The notes beneath the pieces are model-generated. The model did not search any database. It saw only the letters and a program-made list of their open reading frames with translations, and was not told where the DNA came from. This document shows, piece by piece, positions 1 to 7,655 of a stretch of 64,000 bases of DNA (its first letter is position 1; each line of letters opens with the position of its first letter). The position numbers were made by a program, and so were the translations under genes. This stretch comes from Saprospiraceae bacterium (lineage in GTDB: Bacteria; Bacteroidota; Bacteroidia; Chitinophagales; Saprospiraceae). The DNA lies in contig JALHQW010000006.1 in the NCBI GenBank assembly GCA_022841745.1, forward strand, positions 101,192 to 165,191. The letters are read 5' to 3'.

Positions 1-1
1 T

Positions 2-1456
2 ACCGACTTTGTCGAAGGGTTTCATGGCTGCTGGGGGGCTTACCCTTACTTTCCTTCGGGGTTGATAGCCGCTTCTGACATCGAAAATGGACTTTTTATT
101 CTAAAGCCAAGTTACCCAAGCGTAGCTTACCTGGAAGGCATGGTGACGGACGCCGCTACTGGCCAAGCAATTTCGGGGGTCAAAGTGGAAATACAGTCTG
201 ATGATGCCAATTTTACAACAACCAGTTTTGCAGGCAAGTATAAAACCGGACAAGCCAATAGCGGCAGTTTTATGGTTAATTTCAAGGCAAAAGGCTATTT
301 TGAAACCACGTTGATTGCTGAATTGGTGGCAGGAGAAGTAACTATCTTGAATGCTCAATTAGAACCACTTCCGCCACACGACATGGGCGGGACAGTATTG
401 GATGAATTCGATGGAAAGCCAATTGCTGGAGCGGCTGTCCGGTTCCAAAACGAGGATTTCAACTATGAAACCTTGACCGATGAAAATGGCCATTTTGACA
501 TGGACGGTGTTTTAACAGGCGACTACGATGTGTTCATCGGGAAATGGGGTTACCGCAATCTGGCCAAAAGCATCAGTGTTATATCAGAAGGTGAAACCGT
601 TTATAAATTGGCCCGAGGCTATGAGGATGACTTCAACAACGACCTCGGCTGGCAAGTGTACTCCACTGCCGATAACGGCATCTGGGTTCGTGACAAACCA
701 CTTGGCACAAGGGCCGCAAACCAACAGTTCAACCCAGCTACCGACTCACCCGCCGATGCCGGGAACAGCGCCTACGTGACGGGCAACACAGGCATCAAAA
801 TCCACGACGACCAAGTGGACAAAGGCTATACCCTCCTCGTATCGCCTCCAATGGATCTAGGAAGTAGGTATATCCGCCCCATGCTCAGTTTTGATTATTG
901 GTGGTACAATGTCTGGTCGAACAACGCACCCGATGACTCACTGATAATAAAAATTGGGTTCGGAGACCAAGCGTTTACCTTACTTCGACTCGCCACTGAC
1001 ACCTCCAACGTACAGGACTGGACACAATCTGTCACCTTTGACCTCAAGCAACTCATGGGGGTATATGATGGCATGGTACTCTACCTAACCACTTCGGATT
1101 CCGAAGAAACACCTAATATTGTTGAGGCAGGGATTGACAATTTCAGGGTATTTGAAGGAACTGATGATGCTATTTTCATCACAGCAGATGACCTCTCCAA
1201 AATGCGGGTTTACCCTAATCCAAGTGCCGATTTGGTCACGGTTGACTACAAGGTGGAAGCCCCCTTCAATGAGTTGAGATTGGAAGTGGTCAATGTATGG
1301 GGACAAGTTTTGCGAAATTATTTATTGCAATCACCAATAGGCTCGGTCGAGTTGAATACCGAAGGCATGGTCGCAGCTCCCTATTTCATTTACTTAAGAG
1401 TAGATGGCAAAATCAGTAAGGCAACCAAACTGATAAAGGTGGTTTATGGGAAATAG
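2..1456 (+). CDS. Choice-of-anchor B-type secreted protein, C-terminal part, with T9SS sorting domain (5' truncated)
   Basis: The reading frame is open to the left edge, so the true start lies outside the window; the TTG at 62 is not a convincing start. The first residues (HGCWGAYPYFPSG, then SDIENGLFIL) look like the end of a choice-of-anchor B (LVIVP-repeat) domain. Two carboxypeptidase-regulatory-like beta-sandwich repeats follow (about nt 125-360 and 380-610), then a jelly-roll-like region, and finally a T9SS type A sorting domain from about nt 1200 (VYPNPSADLVTVDY). I infer an exported, surface-attached or secreted protein of unknown ligand. Family assignment rests on motif recognition only. 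Confidence 0.75.
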   Translation, partial: TDFVEGFHGCWGAYPYFPSGLIAASDIENGLFILKPSYPSVAYLEGMVTDAATGQAISGVKVEIQSDDANFTTTSFAGKYKTGQANSGSFMVNFKAKGYFETTLIAELVAGEVTILNAQLEPLPPHDMGGTVLDEFDGKPIAGAAVRFQNEDFNYETLTDENGHFDMDGVLTGDYDVFIGKWGYRNLAKSISVISEGETVYKLARGYEDDFNNDLGWQVYSTADNGIWVRDKPLGTRAANQQFNPATDSPADAGNSAYVTGNTGIKIHDDQVDKGYTLLVSPPMDLGSRYIRPMLSFDYWWYNVWSNNAPDDSLIIKIGFGDQAFTLLRLATDTSNVQDWTQSVTFDLKQLMGVYDGMVLYLTTSDSEETPNIVEAGIDNFRVFEGTDDAIFITADDLSKMRVYPNPSADLVTVDYKVEAPFNELRLEVVNVWGQVLRNYLLQSPIGSVELNTEGMVAAPYFIYLRVDGKISKATKLIKVVYGK

Positions 1457-1505
1457 CAATGTGCAGGAAAAAGCTATCTCCTACACAACCTCGCTAAATC
1501 AGGCT

Positions 1506-3212
1506 TCACAACTTCCCGTCCTTCACCTGCTTATGCGCATAATCCACCGCCCGTGCCGTCAGCGCCATATACGTGATGCTGGGATTTTGCGTCCCTGAAC
1601 TCGTCATGCAAGCCCCGTCGGTGACGAAGACATTGGGCACTTCGTGCATTTGGTTCCAACTGTTCAAAACACTGGTTTTCGGGTCACGACCCATGCGGGC
1701 AGTGCCCATTTCGTGGATGCAGGCGCCCACGGCGGTAGGCTCGTTGCGGTGGGTGATATTGGTGCAGCCAGCGGCTTCCAGCATTTCGATGGCACAGGCG
1801 ACGCCGTCTTCTCGTAGCTTCAGTTCGTTCTCCCGCAGCTTGGCATCGAAGGTGATGGTCGGCATCCCGAACTTGTCCTTTTTGTCGAAATTGAGGAACA
1901 TCCGGTTGTCGTGGTACGGCAAGATTTCCCCAAAACACGACATGCTGATGCGGTAAGGGCCAGGCTTGAAAATGCCATTTTTCAGTTCCTCACCAATCAA
2001 TCCTTCGGGTGCATTTGCAACTCGGAAGGCTTGCCCTTGATAGCCAAAGCCCCGCACATAGTCCTTGCGGCGGGTGGCCTCGTCAATATTGCGGAAGCGA
2101 GCAATGTAGAAGCCGCCGGGCTTGCGCCCCTTGTAGTATTTGTCCTCGAAACCAGGCAAGTCGCCCGAAGCGCCCATTTCGTAGTGGTGGTCCATCATAT
2201 TGTGGCCCAATTCGCCACTGCTGTTGCCGAGGCCGTTAGGAAAAGCCTCCGAGCGGCTGTTGAGCAGAATGGCCGTGGTGCCAATCGTGCTGGCGTTGCA
2301 GAAGATGATGCGGGCAAAGAACTCCTGCTCCTCGCCCGTGTTGGCGTCCTTGATGCGCACACCCGTTGCCTTGCGCTGTTTTGCATCGAAAACAATTTCG
2401 CTCACGATGCTGTCTGGCCGGATGCTCAGGTTGCCCGTCTCCTCTGCCACTGGCAAAGTTGCCGAAAGGCTGCTGAAATAAGCTCCATAGGGGCAGCCTC
2501 GCACACACCGATTTCTTGTTTGGCATTGCCCCCGCTTGCCCTTGTGTACCTCGGGGTTGTACTCCGAAAGGTTGGCGACCCGGCCTGGCGTGACCACCCT
2601 GCCGGGGTATTTTTTGGCAACGGCCTCCCGCAGGTGCTGCTCAGCACAGTTGAGGGGAAAGGGCGGCAAGAACTTACCATCTGGCACTTGTTTCAGTCCT
2701 TCCTTTTGGCCGGAAACTCCCACGAAAGTTTCCACGTAATCGTACCAAGGTGCAATGTCCTTGTAGCGGATGGGCCAGTCCACGCCGAAGCCCTCCTTGC
2801 CGTTTGCCTCGAAGTCAATATCGCTCCAGCGGTAGCAGTGCCGCCCCCACATGATGGAGCGTCCACCGACGTGGTGCCCCCGAATCCAGTCAAAGCGCTC
2901 GACCTCATCGTAGTCGTAATCGGAGTCCTTGTTGATGAAGTCGAGGTGGTCTTCCCGCACCCACCAGCGCAGGCGGTTCTGCTTGTGGTAGTGCTGCGCA
3001 ATCTCCTCGGCGGCTACCATGTTCTGGTTCTTGAAATCCCAGTCGTCCATGCCTGCCGTGGGATAGTCGCCGTGCTTTTTCATCGGGCCACGCTCCAGCA
3101 CGAGGGTTTTGTAGCCTTTTATGCAAAGTTCCATGGCAGCATAGCCGCCGCTGATGCCAGAGCCGATGACAATGGCGTCGAATTTTGCGCCGTTTTGTAT
3201 TGGTTGACTCAT
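1506..3212 (-). CDS. GMC-family FAD oxidoreductase (glucoside 3-dehydrogenase / gluconate 2-dehydrogenase large-subunit type)
   Basis: A 568-residue flavoprotein. The FAD dinucleotide-binding motif GSGISGG is near the N-terminus and the GMC C-terminal signatures HEMGTARMG and SSGTQNPSITYMALTARA are near the end. The ATG at 3212 (MSQPIQNG) is preferred over an upstream TTG at 3263, because the extra residues are encoded by an intergenic repeat. No signal peptide is visible; such large subunits are usually co-exported with a Tat-signal small subunit, and the gene just upstream (3289-3864) encodes exactly that. With the Gfo/Idh and DUF1080 genes nearby, glucoside 3-dehydrogenase is a good guess, but gluconate or another polyol is possible. 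Confidence 0.85.
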   Translation of the reverse strand: MSQPIQNGAKFDAIVIGSGISGGYAAMELCIKGYKTLVLERGPMKKHGDYPTAGMDDWDFKNQNMVAAEEIAQHYHKQNRLRWWVREDHLDFINKDSDYDYDEVERFDWIRGHHVGGRSIMWGRHCYRWSDIDFEANGKEGFGVDWPIRYKDIAPWYDYVETFVGVSGQKEGLKQVPDGKFLPPFPLNCAEQHLREAVAKKYPGRVVTPGRVANLSEYNPEVHKGKRGQCQTRNRCVRGCPYGAYFSSLSATLPVAEETGNLSIRPDSIVSEIVFDAKQRKATGVRIKDANTGEEQEFFARIIFCNASTIGTTAILLNSRSEAFPNGLGNSSGELGHNMMDHHYEMGASGDLPGFEDKYYKGRKPGGFYIARFRNIDEATRRKDYVRGFGYQGQAFRVANAPEGLIGEELKNGIFKPGPYRISMSCFGEILPYHDNRMFLNFDKKDKFGMPTITFDAKLRENELKLREDGVACAIEMLEAAGCTNITHRNEPTAVGACIHEMGTARMGRDPKTSVLNSWNQMHEVPNVFVTDGACMTSSGTQNPSITYMALTARAVDYAHKQVKDGKL

Positions 3213-3215
3213 TTC

Positions 3216-3293
3216 TATGATTGTTGATATTGTTGAATTGCTTGATTGTTGGGAGTGTAACAATTAAACAATCCCAACAATTTAACAATTAAA
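3216..3293 (-). repeat. Stop-anchored inverted repeat, AATTGTTGGGATTG family
   Basis: On the minus strand the stop codon TAA of the 3289-3864 gene runs straight into TTGTTAAATTGTTGGGATTG, then a short loop, then a partly complementary arm built of CAACAATC/CAATTC units that ends just before the ATG at 3212. The spacer is therefore almost wholly one imperfect hairpin. The sequence is unrelated to the CAGTCC family found elsewhere in the window but has the same architecture. Confidence 0.7.
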
Positions 3294-3864
3294 TTGCCCA
3301 CATTTTACCGCCTGCTTCCTCCACTGAAATACAGGCTTCGTATTTCCCCGGTACGGGCAGGTAATTGAGGTATTTTGTGCCGATTTCCGCATTGGAGAGG
3401 TAATAGGCGATGCTTTGCTGCTTCACGTCGAGGTAGGCGTCCCGTACGGCTTTCAGGCTGGCGTCATCCTTTGCGGCGTCGAGCGTTTTCAGGATTTGCG
3501 TTTGCTCCGCAATGGGTTTGCCCGCAAAGCCTGCCTTGTTCAGGTAGTCAGTCAGGGCGGTGAAGCCCTTGCGGAACTCGGCCTGCCGCTCTGCCGTGTA
3601 AACTTCCCCGACCATTGAGTCCATGATTTTATGGACGCCGACATCCGTGGCGGACGGGCTGTCGGTTTTCGGCAAAATCACGTCCACGAGGCTTCGCAGT
3701 TGTGTCATTTCGCCTTCGGCAAAGAACTTGGCTTGGTAGCTGTCGGCCAACGCCTTCTCCGCTGCATCGGAGCCACAGCCGGAGAGGATGATGCTTGCCA
3801 GTGAACCGCTTACGGCTGCGCCGGTGGCGAAGGCGGTGTACTTGAGAATTTCTCTTCTATTCAT
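3289..3864 (-). CDS. Gluconate 2-dehydrogenase subunit 3-family protein (Tat-exported small subunit)
   Basis: 191 residues, starting MNRREILKYTAF, a twin-arginine signal, followed by a hydrophobic stretch and a lipobox-like LSGC, so probably exported folded and possibly lipid-anchored. The rest is the small helical domain of gluconate 2-dehydrogenase subunit 3 proteins (RSLVDVILPKTDSPSATDVGV is typical). These subunits carry GMC-type flavoproteins across the membrane and support electron transfer from them. It lies 76 bp upstream of the GMC gene on the same strand, which supports one complex. No heme-binding cytochrome gene is visible alongside. Confidence 0.85.
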   Translation of the reverse strand: MNRREILKYTAFATGAAVSGSLASIILSGCGSDAAEKALADSYQAKFFAEGEMTQLRSLVDVILPKTDSPSATDVGVHKIMDSMVGEVYTAERQAEFRKGFTALTDYLNKAGFAGKPIAEQTQILKTLDAAKDDASLKAVRDAYLDVKQQSIAYYLSNAEIGTKYLNYLPVPGKYEACISVEEAGGKMWAI

Positions 3865-3875
3865 TTTTTAGTATT

Positions 3876-3908
3876 TCAGTCCGACAGTCCACAGTCCGCA
3901 GTCAGAAC
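3876..3908 (-). repeat. Partial CAGTCCGCAGTC-family repeat (one arm)
   Basis: Plus strand reads as three CAGTCCGACAGTCC-type units directly upstream of the 3864 start codon, without the conserved loop or the second arm. Read along the minus-strand genes it corresponds to the right arm, adjacent to the ATG, as in full copies. Probably a decayed copy. Confidence 0.6.
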
Positions 3909-3955
3909 CGGGAGAGTTCCAGAAGCAGGGCTTGAACCTTTTAGACCTTGCAATT

Positions 3956-4699
3956 TTACGACTGAATTTTATGTCTTTTCCAAATTCCTTCAACAGAATC
4001 CCTCTCAGCTGATTCGCCATAATTTAAGTCAAAAACTTCGTTTAGGGTAATGTCCCTTTTTATCATTTGCTCCAGTGCGACAATTTTTGCATCATCAATT
4101 ATTTGGTCGCCAGTCAAAAATTGCCAATCCCCATCTTCATCGTGAACTACACGCAGTATTGGCTTGCCCAATTCTAACCATTGCCTTGTAGTGAACACAC
4201 CCAAATTTTTGGCTTCCCGGAATTTGAAATCAGCGTTTCTATCAAGTAAAGGTTGTTTGTAAATGAATTCTTCTTCAAAATCCGCTTCCCAAGGAAATCT
4301 GTCGTTCCTATCAGTCCAGACAAGTTGAAGTGCTTGAAAATCGCTAGCATTGTAAAAGTCAATGGCGGTTCCAAAATAATCGCCTAAATTCCGATCATCT
4401 ACTTTTAGAAAAATGGCTTTGTTGTTTTCGAATATCTCAATATAGGGCTTATTAGGTTCGATACTGTGCCCATTTTTAATCAGGTCAGCAACGTCATTTA
4501 TAATTTCATGCATTGTATTTATCCGCAGCCCAATACAGATAATTTCTGGGTGGTTATAAGTTTGCCAAAGCCCAATACTATAAGCAAAGGATGGAAGATA
4601 ATCTGTCGCCTCAATCAAAACGACTGATAAACCATACTGCTCAATATCAGCAAGTATTTTTGGGTCATTCCAACAGTTGTGCTCGTTTTCGAATTCCAT
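3956..4699 (-). CDS. DUF4262 domain protein
   Basis: A soluble 247-residue protein. The segment ILADIEQYGLSVVLIEATDY followed by FAYSIGLWQTYNHPEIICIGL is the DUF4262 signature; the C-terminal half is unassigned. The ATG at 4699 is chosen over a TTG at 4744 because it is preceded by an AGGAAG Shine-Dalgarno-like sequence, unusual here. The coding sequence is visibly richer in A and T than its neighbours, and the gene is bracketed by repeat elements (3876-3908 and 4750-4853), both suggesting later acquisition. Function unknown; DUF4262 proteins often occur among accessory genes. Confidence 0.75.
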   Translation of the reverse strand: MEFENEHNCWNDPKILADIEQYGLSVVLIEATDYLPSFAYSIGLWQTYNHPEIICIGLRINTMHEIINDVADLIKNGHSIEPNKPYIEIFENNKAIFLKVDDRNLGDYFGTAIDFYNASDFQALQLVWTDRNDRFPWEADFEEEFIYKQPLLDRNADFKFREAKNLGVFTTRQWLELGKPILRVVHDEDGDWQFLTGDQIIDDAKIVALEQMIKRDITLNEVFDLNYGESAERDSVEGIWKRHKIQS

Positions 4700-4749
4700 G
4701 CTTCCTTTCTTAAAAAATGTATACCCCAGCCCTTCGGTCTTCAATTAAT

Positions 4750-4853
4750 AGTCCGTAGTCGGTGCCGTGGTAGCAGACCCAGACTGTGGACTGAAGACTG
4801 CCGGACTGAAGACAGAAGACTGCGGACTGTCGGACTTAAGACTGCCAGACTCA
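4750..4853 (-). repeat. CAGTCCGCAGTC hairpin element, minus orientation
   Basis: Read on the minus strand, the element starts at the TGA stop of the 4851-5945 gene (TGA|GTCTGGCAGTC), runs through several CAGTC-units, a loop containing GGGTCTGCTACCACGGCACC, and a short complementary right arm near the DUF4262 start region. The loop points the same way as the flanking minus-strand genes. Confidence 0.85.
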
Positions 4854-5945
4854 CAAAGTAATCCGCCTATCTTGCTTCGCTGACTTGATAATCGCTTCCA
4901 CCACCCTGATATCCCGCAGCCCCTCTTCGCCCGGCACGATTATTTTCGAGTTGTTGAGGATGGCAAGTGCGTCGTTGTCCATTTGCGTGGCTTGTTCATT
5001 TTCAATGAAAGCATCCAGTAGTTCGCCCTTGCTGTTCACGCCCTTCACGCCAGAGTAGGCCTGGAACGGCAGCAGTCGGTACCAGCCCTGCTCGGCAGTT
5101 ACCTCCAGCGAATTGATGTTCATGGAAAAAGTCGTCATGCAGTTGGCCAATGCGCCACTTGGGAATTCGAGTTGGAACAGCGTGGTTTCATCGCCGTTCG
5201 GGTAGCGGGTGTAGTCACTGGTGCGGTCTTGCGCCAGCACAGCAATGGGTTCTTCGCCGGTCACGTAGCGGGCGGCGTTGAGGGAGTAAACCCCCATGTC
5301 GTAGAGCGGGCTGCCACCCTTGCTGCGTTCCATTTTCCAGTGGTCATTTTTCCCCCAACCAGCCCGGAAACCAGCGCTGGCCGTCACAAACTTCACCGCA
5401 CCGAAGGTCTTCTCCCGGCCGTACTTGATGACCTGCTGCGTATTCGGCTCGTGCTGCATACGGTAGCCAATGGTGAGCTGCACCTTGTTTTTCCGGCAGG
5501 CGTCAATCATCGTTTGGCACTCGTCCTCGGTCATGGCCATCGGTTTTTCGCACCAGACGTGCTTGCCCGCAGCGGCCAGCCGCAGGGTAAACTCCATGTG
5601 GCGGAACGGCGGCACAACCACATAGACCACATCAATGTCCGGATTGTTGGCGATGCCGTCGAGGTTGTCGTAGTTGTAGATGTTCTTGTCTTTGAGCTTG
5701 TGTTTTTCCTGCCATTTCTTCGCCTTCTCCGGCGAGCCAGTGACGATTCCAGTGAGCTTGCAATGCTTCGTGAGCTGCAAGGCCGGGGCCAGCAAATCGG
5801 TGCTGTAATAGCCGAGGCCCATCAGCGCAACGCCGATTTGGTCTTTGGGTTTTTTGAATGAAATATTGGGAAATGCAGAAGTGCTAAGGGCTAGCGCCCC
5901 AGTGCCGATGGCGGCTTGTTTGATGAAAGTTCTACGGTTTGTCAT
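4851..5945 (-). CDS. Gfo/Idh/MocA-family NAD(P)-dependent oxidoreductase, Tat-exported
   Basis: 364 residues. The N-terminus MTNRRTFIKQAA is a twin-arginine signal, shared almost exactly with the serine hydrolase at 7638. A Rossmann domain follows (GVALMGLGYYS, about residues 38-46), with the catalytic-lysine motif CEKPMAM (K134) and the Gfo/Idh C-terminal sheet domain. Exported members carry tightly bound NADP, as in glucose-fructose oxidoreductase. The neighbouring DUF1080 hydrolase and GMC dehydrogenase suggest 3-keto-sugar chemistry. It could instead act as the xylose 1-dehydrogenase missing from the Weimberg genes further along, but the sequence alone does not show this. Confidence 0.85.
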   Translation of the reverse strand: MTNRRTFIKQAAIGTGALALSTSAFPNISFKKPKDQIGVALMGLGYYSTDLLAPALQLTKHCKLTGIVTGSPEKAKKWQEKHKLKDKNIYNYDNLDGIANNPDIDVVYVVVPPFRHMEFTLRLAAAGKHVWCEKPMAMTEDECQTMIDACRKNKVQLTIGYRMQHEPNTQQVIKYGREKTFGAVKFVTASAGFRAGWGKNDHWKMERSKGGSPLYDMGVYSLNAARYVTGEEPIAVLAQDRTSDYTRYPNGDETTLFQLEFPSGALANCMTTFSMNINSLEVTAEQGWYRLLPFQAYSGVKGVNSKGELLDAFIENEQATQMDNDALAILNNSKIIVPGEEGLRDIRVVEAIIKSAKQDRRITL

Positions 5946-5958
5946 GTTCTAAAATTTA

Positions 5959-6058
5959 AGTCCGACAGTCTTTCAGTCCGACAGTCCACAGTCAGTGCCG
6001 AAGTAGCAGCCCCCGACTGTGGACTGGCAGACTGGAAGACTCAAAGACTGCCGGACTA
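5959..6058 (-). repeat. CAGTCCGCAGTC hairpin element, minus orientation
   Basis: It fills the spacer between the DUF1080 gene and the Gfo/Idh gene. On the minus strand the DUF1080 stop codon is part of the first unit (TAG|TCCGGCAGTC); the loop contains GGGGGCTGCTACTTCGGCAC and the right arm (ACTGTGGACTG, GACTGAAAGACTGTCGGACT) ends 13 bases before the Gfo/Idh start codon region. Confidence 0.88.
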
Positions 6059-6916
6059 AAAAAACTGTTTGTATTTCCCCGGCAGCTTCTTCAGCGACCT
6101 GATTTCGATGTTTTTGTAAAAATGCTCTGCTCCTTCGCATTGCAATTCGAGCTTGCCTTTGCGCAGCGGCACTTCTTTTCCATTCACGATATGGCGGGAG
6201 TTTTCCAGCGCCATCACCACCTGTCCATTAATGATGTGCAGGCTCTTTCCCTCGAAATTGATGAGTTCTACCATGTTCCATTCGCCCTTCGGTTTTTCAA
6301 AATCCTGCGAACGGGCCACGTAGCCCCCGGCGGCTTCCCCTTGACCGAAGGAAACGAGCGGGGCATTTTTGCTGTACAAATAAGTCCCGTCCGCCTGTTT
6401 AACCGAACGCACGTCCACCTTCGCACCTGCCTGCGACCAGTAATCCCCAAAGCGGCCCTGCATGATTTGGCACTCCTGCCCCTTCATCCAGGTTTTCCAA
6501 TAATCGGCCCCGTGCGGCCCGACGGCGTTGTAATGAAGGCCGGAATTCATCGGCTCGGTCTCCCGGGGAGCGAAGGTTTTTTCGCCCCATTTCACCTGCA
6601 ATTTCAGGTGGTAGTTTTCAAATTCCGCTTTGGAGGCCAGGCTGCCGTAAATCTCACCGCTCACGTGCAGCACTAGTTCGCCATTTTCTTCCTTGACGGT
6701 GAAAACACCCAAATTGTGCTTGTTCAGTCCAATTGGTTCGGTGTACTCACCCTTGTCGTTTCTCGCCAGCCCCTTAATTTCCTGCGACTTATGTGGGTAG
6801 CTGAGGTAAATGTCCCACTGCGATAGGTCTTTGTCAAGGAGCGGCGTCCATTTTTTACCGCCGAAAAAGGCGGTGAAAAGGAAGAAGGAAAGGAGGATGG
6901 GTAGTGATTTTTTCAT
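6056..6916 (-). CDS. DUF1080 (3-keto-disaccharide hydrolase family) exported protein
   Basis: 286 residues with an N-terminal signal peptide (MKKSLPILLSFFLFTAFFGG). The body is a laminarinase-like jelly-roll of the DUF1080 family: LLDKDLSQWDIYLS at the start, SGLHYNAVGPHGADYW and KGQECQIMQGRFGDYW in the centre, and GKLELQCEGAEHFYKNIEIR near the end. Characterised members hydrolyse 3-keto-glycosides produced by glucoside 3-dehydrogenases. Co-occurrence with a GMC dehydrogenase and a Gfo/Idh oxidoreductase supports that role in the periplasm. The TAG stop codon is embedded in a repeat element. Confidence 0.85.
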   Translation of the reverse strand: MKKSLPILLSFFLFTAFFGGKKWTPLLDKDLSQWDIYLSYPHKSQEIKGLARNDKGEYTEPIGLNKHNLGVFTVKEENGELVLHVSGEIYGSLASKAEFENYHLKLQVKWGEKTFAPRETEPMNSGLHYNAVGPHGADYWKTWMKGQECQIMQGRFGDYWSQAGAKVDVRSVKQADGTYLYSKNAPLVSFGQGEAAGGYVARSQDFEKPKGEWNMVELINFEGKSLHIINGQVVMALENSRHIVNGKEVPLRKGKLELQCEGAEHFYKNIEIRSLKKLPGKYKQFF

Positions 6917-6947
6917 GTGTTTGTTTTGATTGCCAGCAAATTATACG

Positions 6948-7514
6948 CTATTCATCTTTACCTTTAAGATAATTAAGCCGATTTAGTACTGGGTTTTGAC
7001 CAGGTATCGTATCAAGCAGGTTACGGACTTCGTCAATATTGTTAGTGATTTTCTCCAAGTGCCAGGCCAGCGATTTTTTGCTGAATTCTTTCTCTTTCAT
7101 CTGTCTGAATTCCTTGACGATATGGACGTAGAAACGAGGGCTTAGCCAGTTGCAGAAATGGAGGGCTATGTCAAAATGGGCAAATGTGCCGCCGCTGCGA
7201 CCTGTGCTGGAAGTAATTCCAATTGCTTCCATACTACGTATCCACTCAGTTGGCGACAATGAAAAAGCGTTGGAGCCGGAGGCATTCTTCACTTCCTCAA
7301 AATCATGCGGGTTGAACTTTGGGTTGTGGAGCATTTCCCATTCTCCCAAAAACTCTACAGTAGACCTGTTGCGAAGCCAGTTCTGAATTACAATGTCGGG
7401 GCGTTTCCCCGTCGTTTTGGCGATGTCAGAAATACAAATAAAATCACCAAGGGTGTTGTCCTCAAACCTTACATTTGTATCAAGTACCCTGACGGTGTTA
7501 TTGGTTTTAGCCAT
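6948..7514 (-). CDS. KilA-N domain protein
   Basis: 188 residues. A KilA-N DNA-binding-like domain spans about residues 20-145 (DFICISDIAKTTGKRPDIVIQNW through GGTFAHFDIALHFCNWLSPRF), followed by a short coiled-coil-prone tail. KilA-N occurs in phage and large-virus proteins, often with antirepressor domains, and as stand-alone genes in bacterial accessory regions. The gene is AT-richer than the flanking genes, and a 38-bp perfect palindrome lies just upstream. I infer a phage-derived acquisition; its biological role is unknown. A second antirepressor-type relic lies at 14872. Confidence 0.8.
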   Translation of the reverse strand: MAKTNNTVRVLDTNVRFEDNTLGDFICISDIAKTTGKRPDIVIQNWLRNRSTVEFLGEWEMLHNPKFNPHDFEEVKNASGSNAFSLSPTEWIRSMEAIGITSSTGRSGGTFAHFDIALHFCNWLSPRFYVHIVKEFRQMKEKEFSKKSLAWHLEKITNNIDEVRNLLDTIPGQNPVLNRLNYLKGKDE

Positions 7515-7562
7515 TCGTTTGTATTTTTTTATACCGATGCAATATATTCAGAATTAAATCTG

Positions 7563-7600
7563 CCCACAAAACCCCATCGAATTCGATGGGGTTTTGTGGG
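7563..7600. terminator. 38-bp perfect palindrome, possible terminator or operator
   Basis: Two 19-base arms (CCCACAAAACCCCATCGAA and its exact complement) meet at a central GAATTC with no loop. It lies between the serine hydrolase stop and the KilA-N start, both on the minus strand. The stem could fold in RNA as a strong hairpin, but no clear U-run follows it in the minus direction. An operator for the phage-type KilA-N gene is an alternative. Confidence 0.55.
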
Positions 7601-7609
7601 CCAAGACTT

Positions 7610-7655
7610 TGAGTCCGTAGTCTGCGGACTATTAGACTCAAAGACTGCCGACTAA
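7610..7655 (-). repeat. Degenerate CAGTCCGCAGTC-family repeat overlapping a gene end
   Basis: On the minus strand the repeat begins inside the last codons of the serine hydrolase (TTTAGTCGGCAGTCTTTGAG encodes the terminal residues and TGA stop) and continues as TCTAATAGTCCGCAGAC. The conserved loop is lost. The final four or five residues of the protein therefore derive from repeat sequence. Confidence 0.7.

Noticed and set aside
1911-3227. 438-residue open frame opposite the GMC oxidoreductase
   Set aside because: It is antisense to a gene with clear FAD and GMC motifs; its translation shows no domain and only reflects the GC-rich codon pattern of the other strand.
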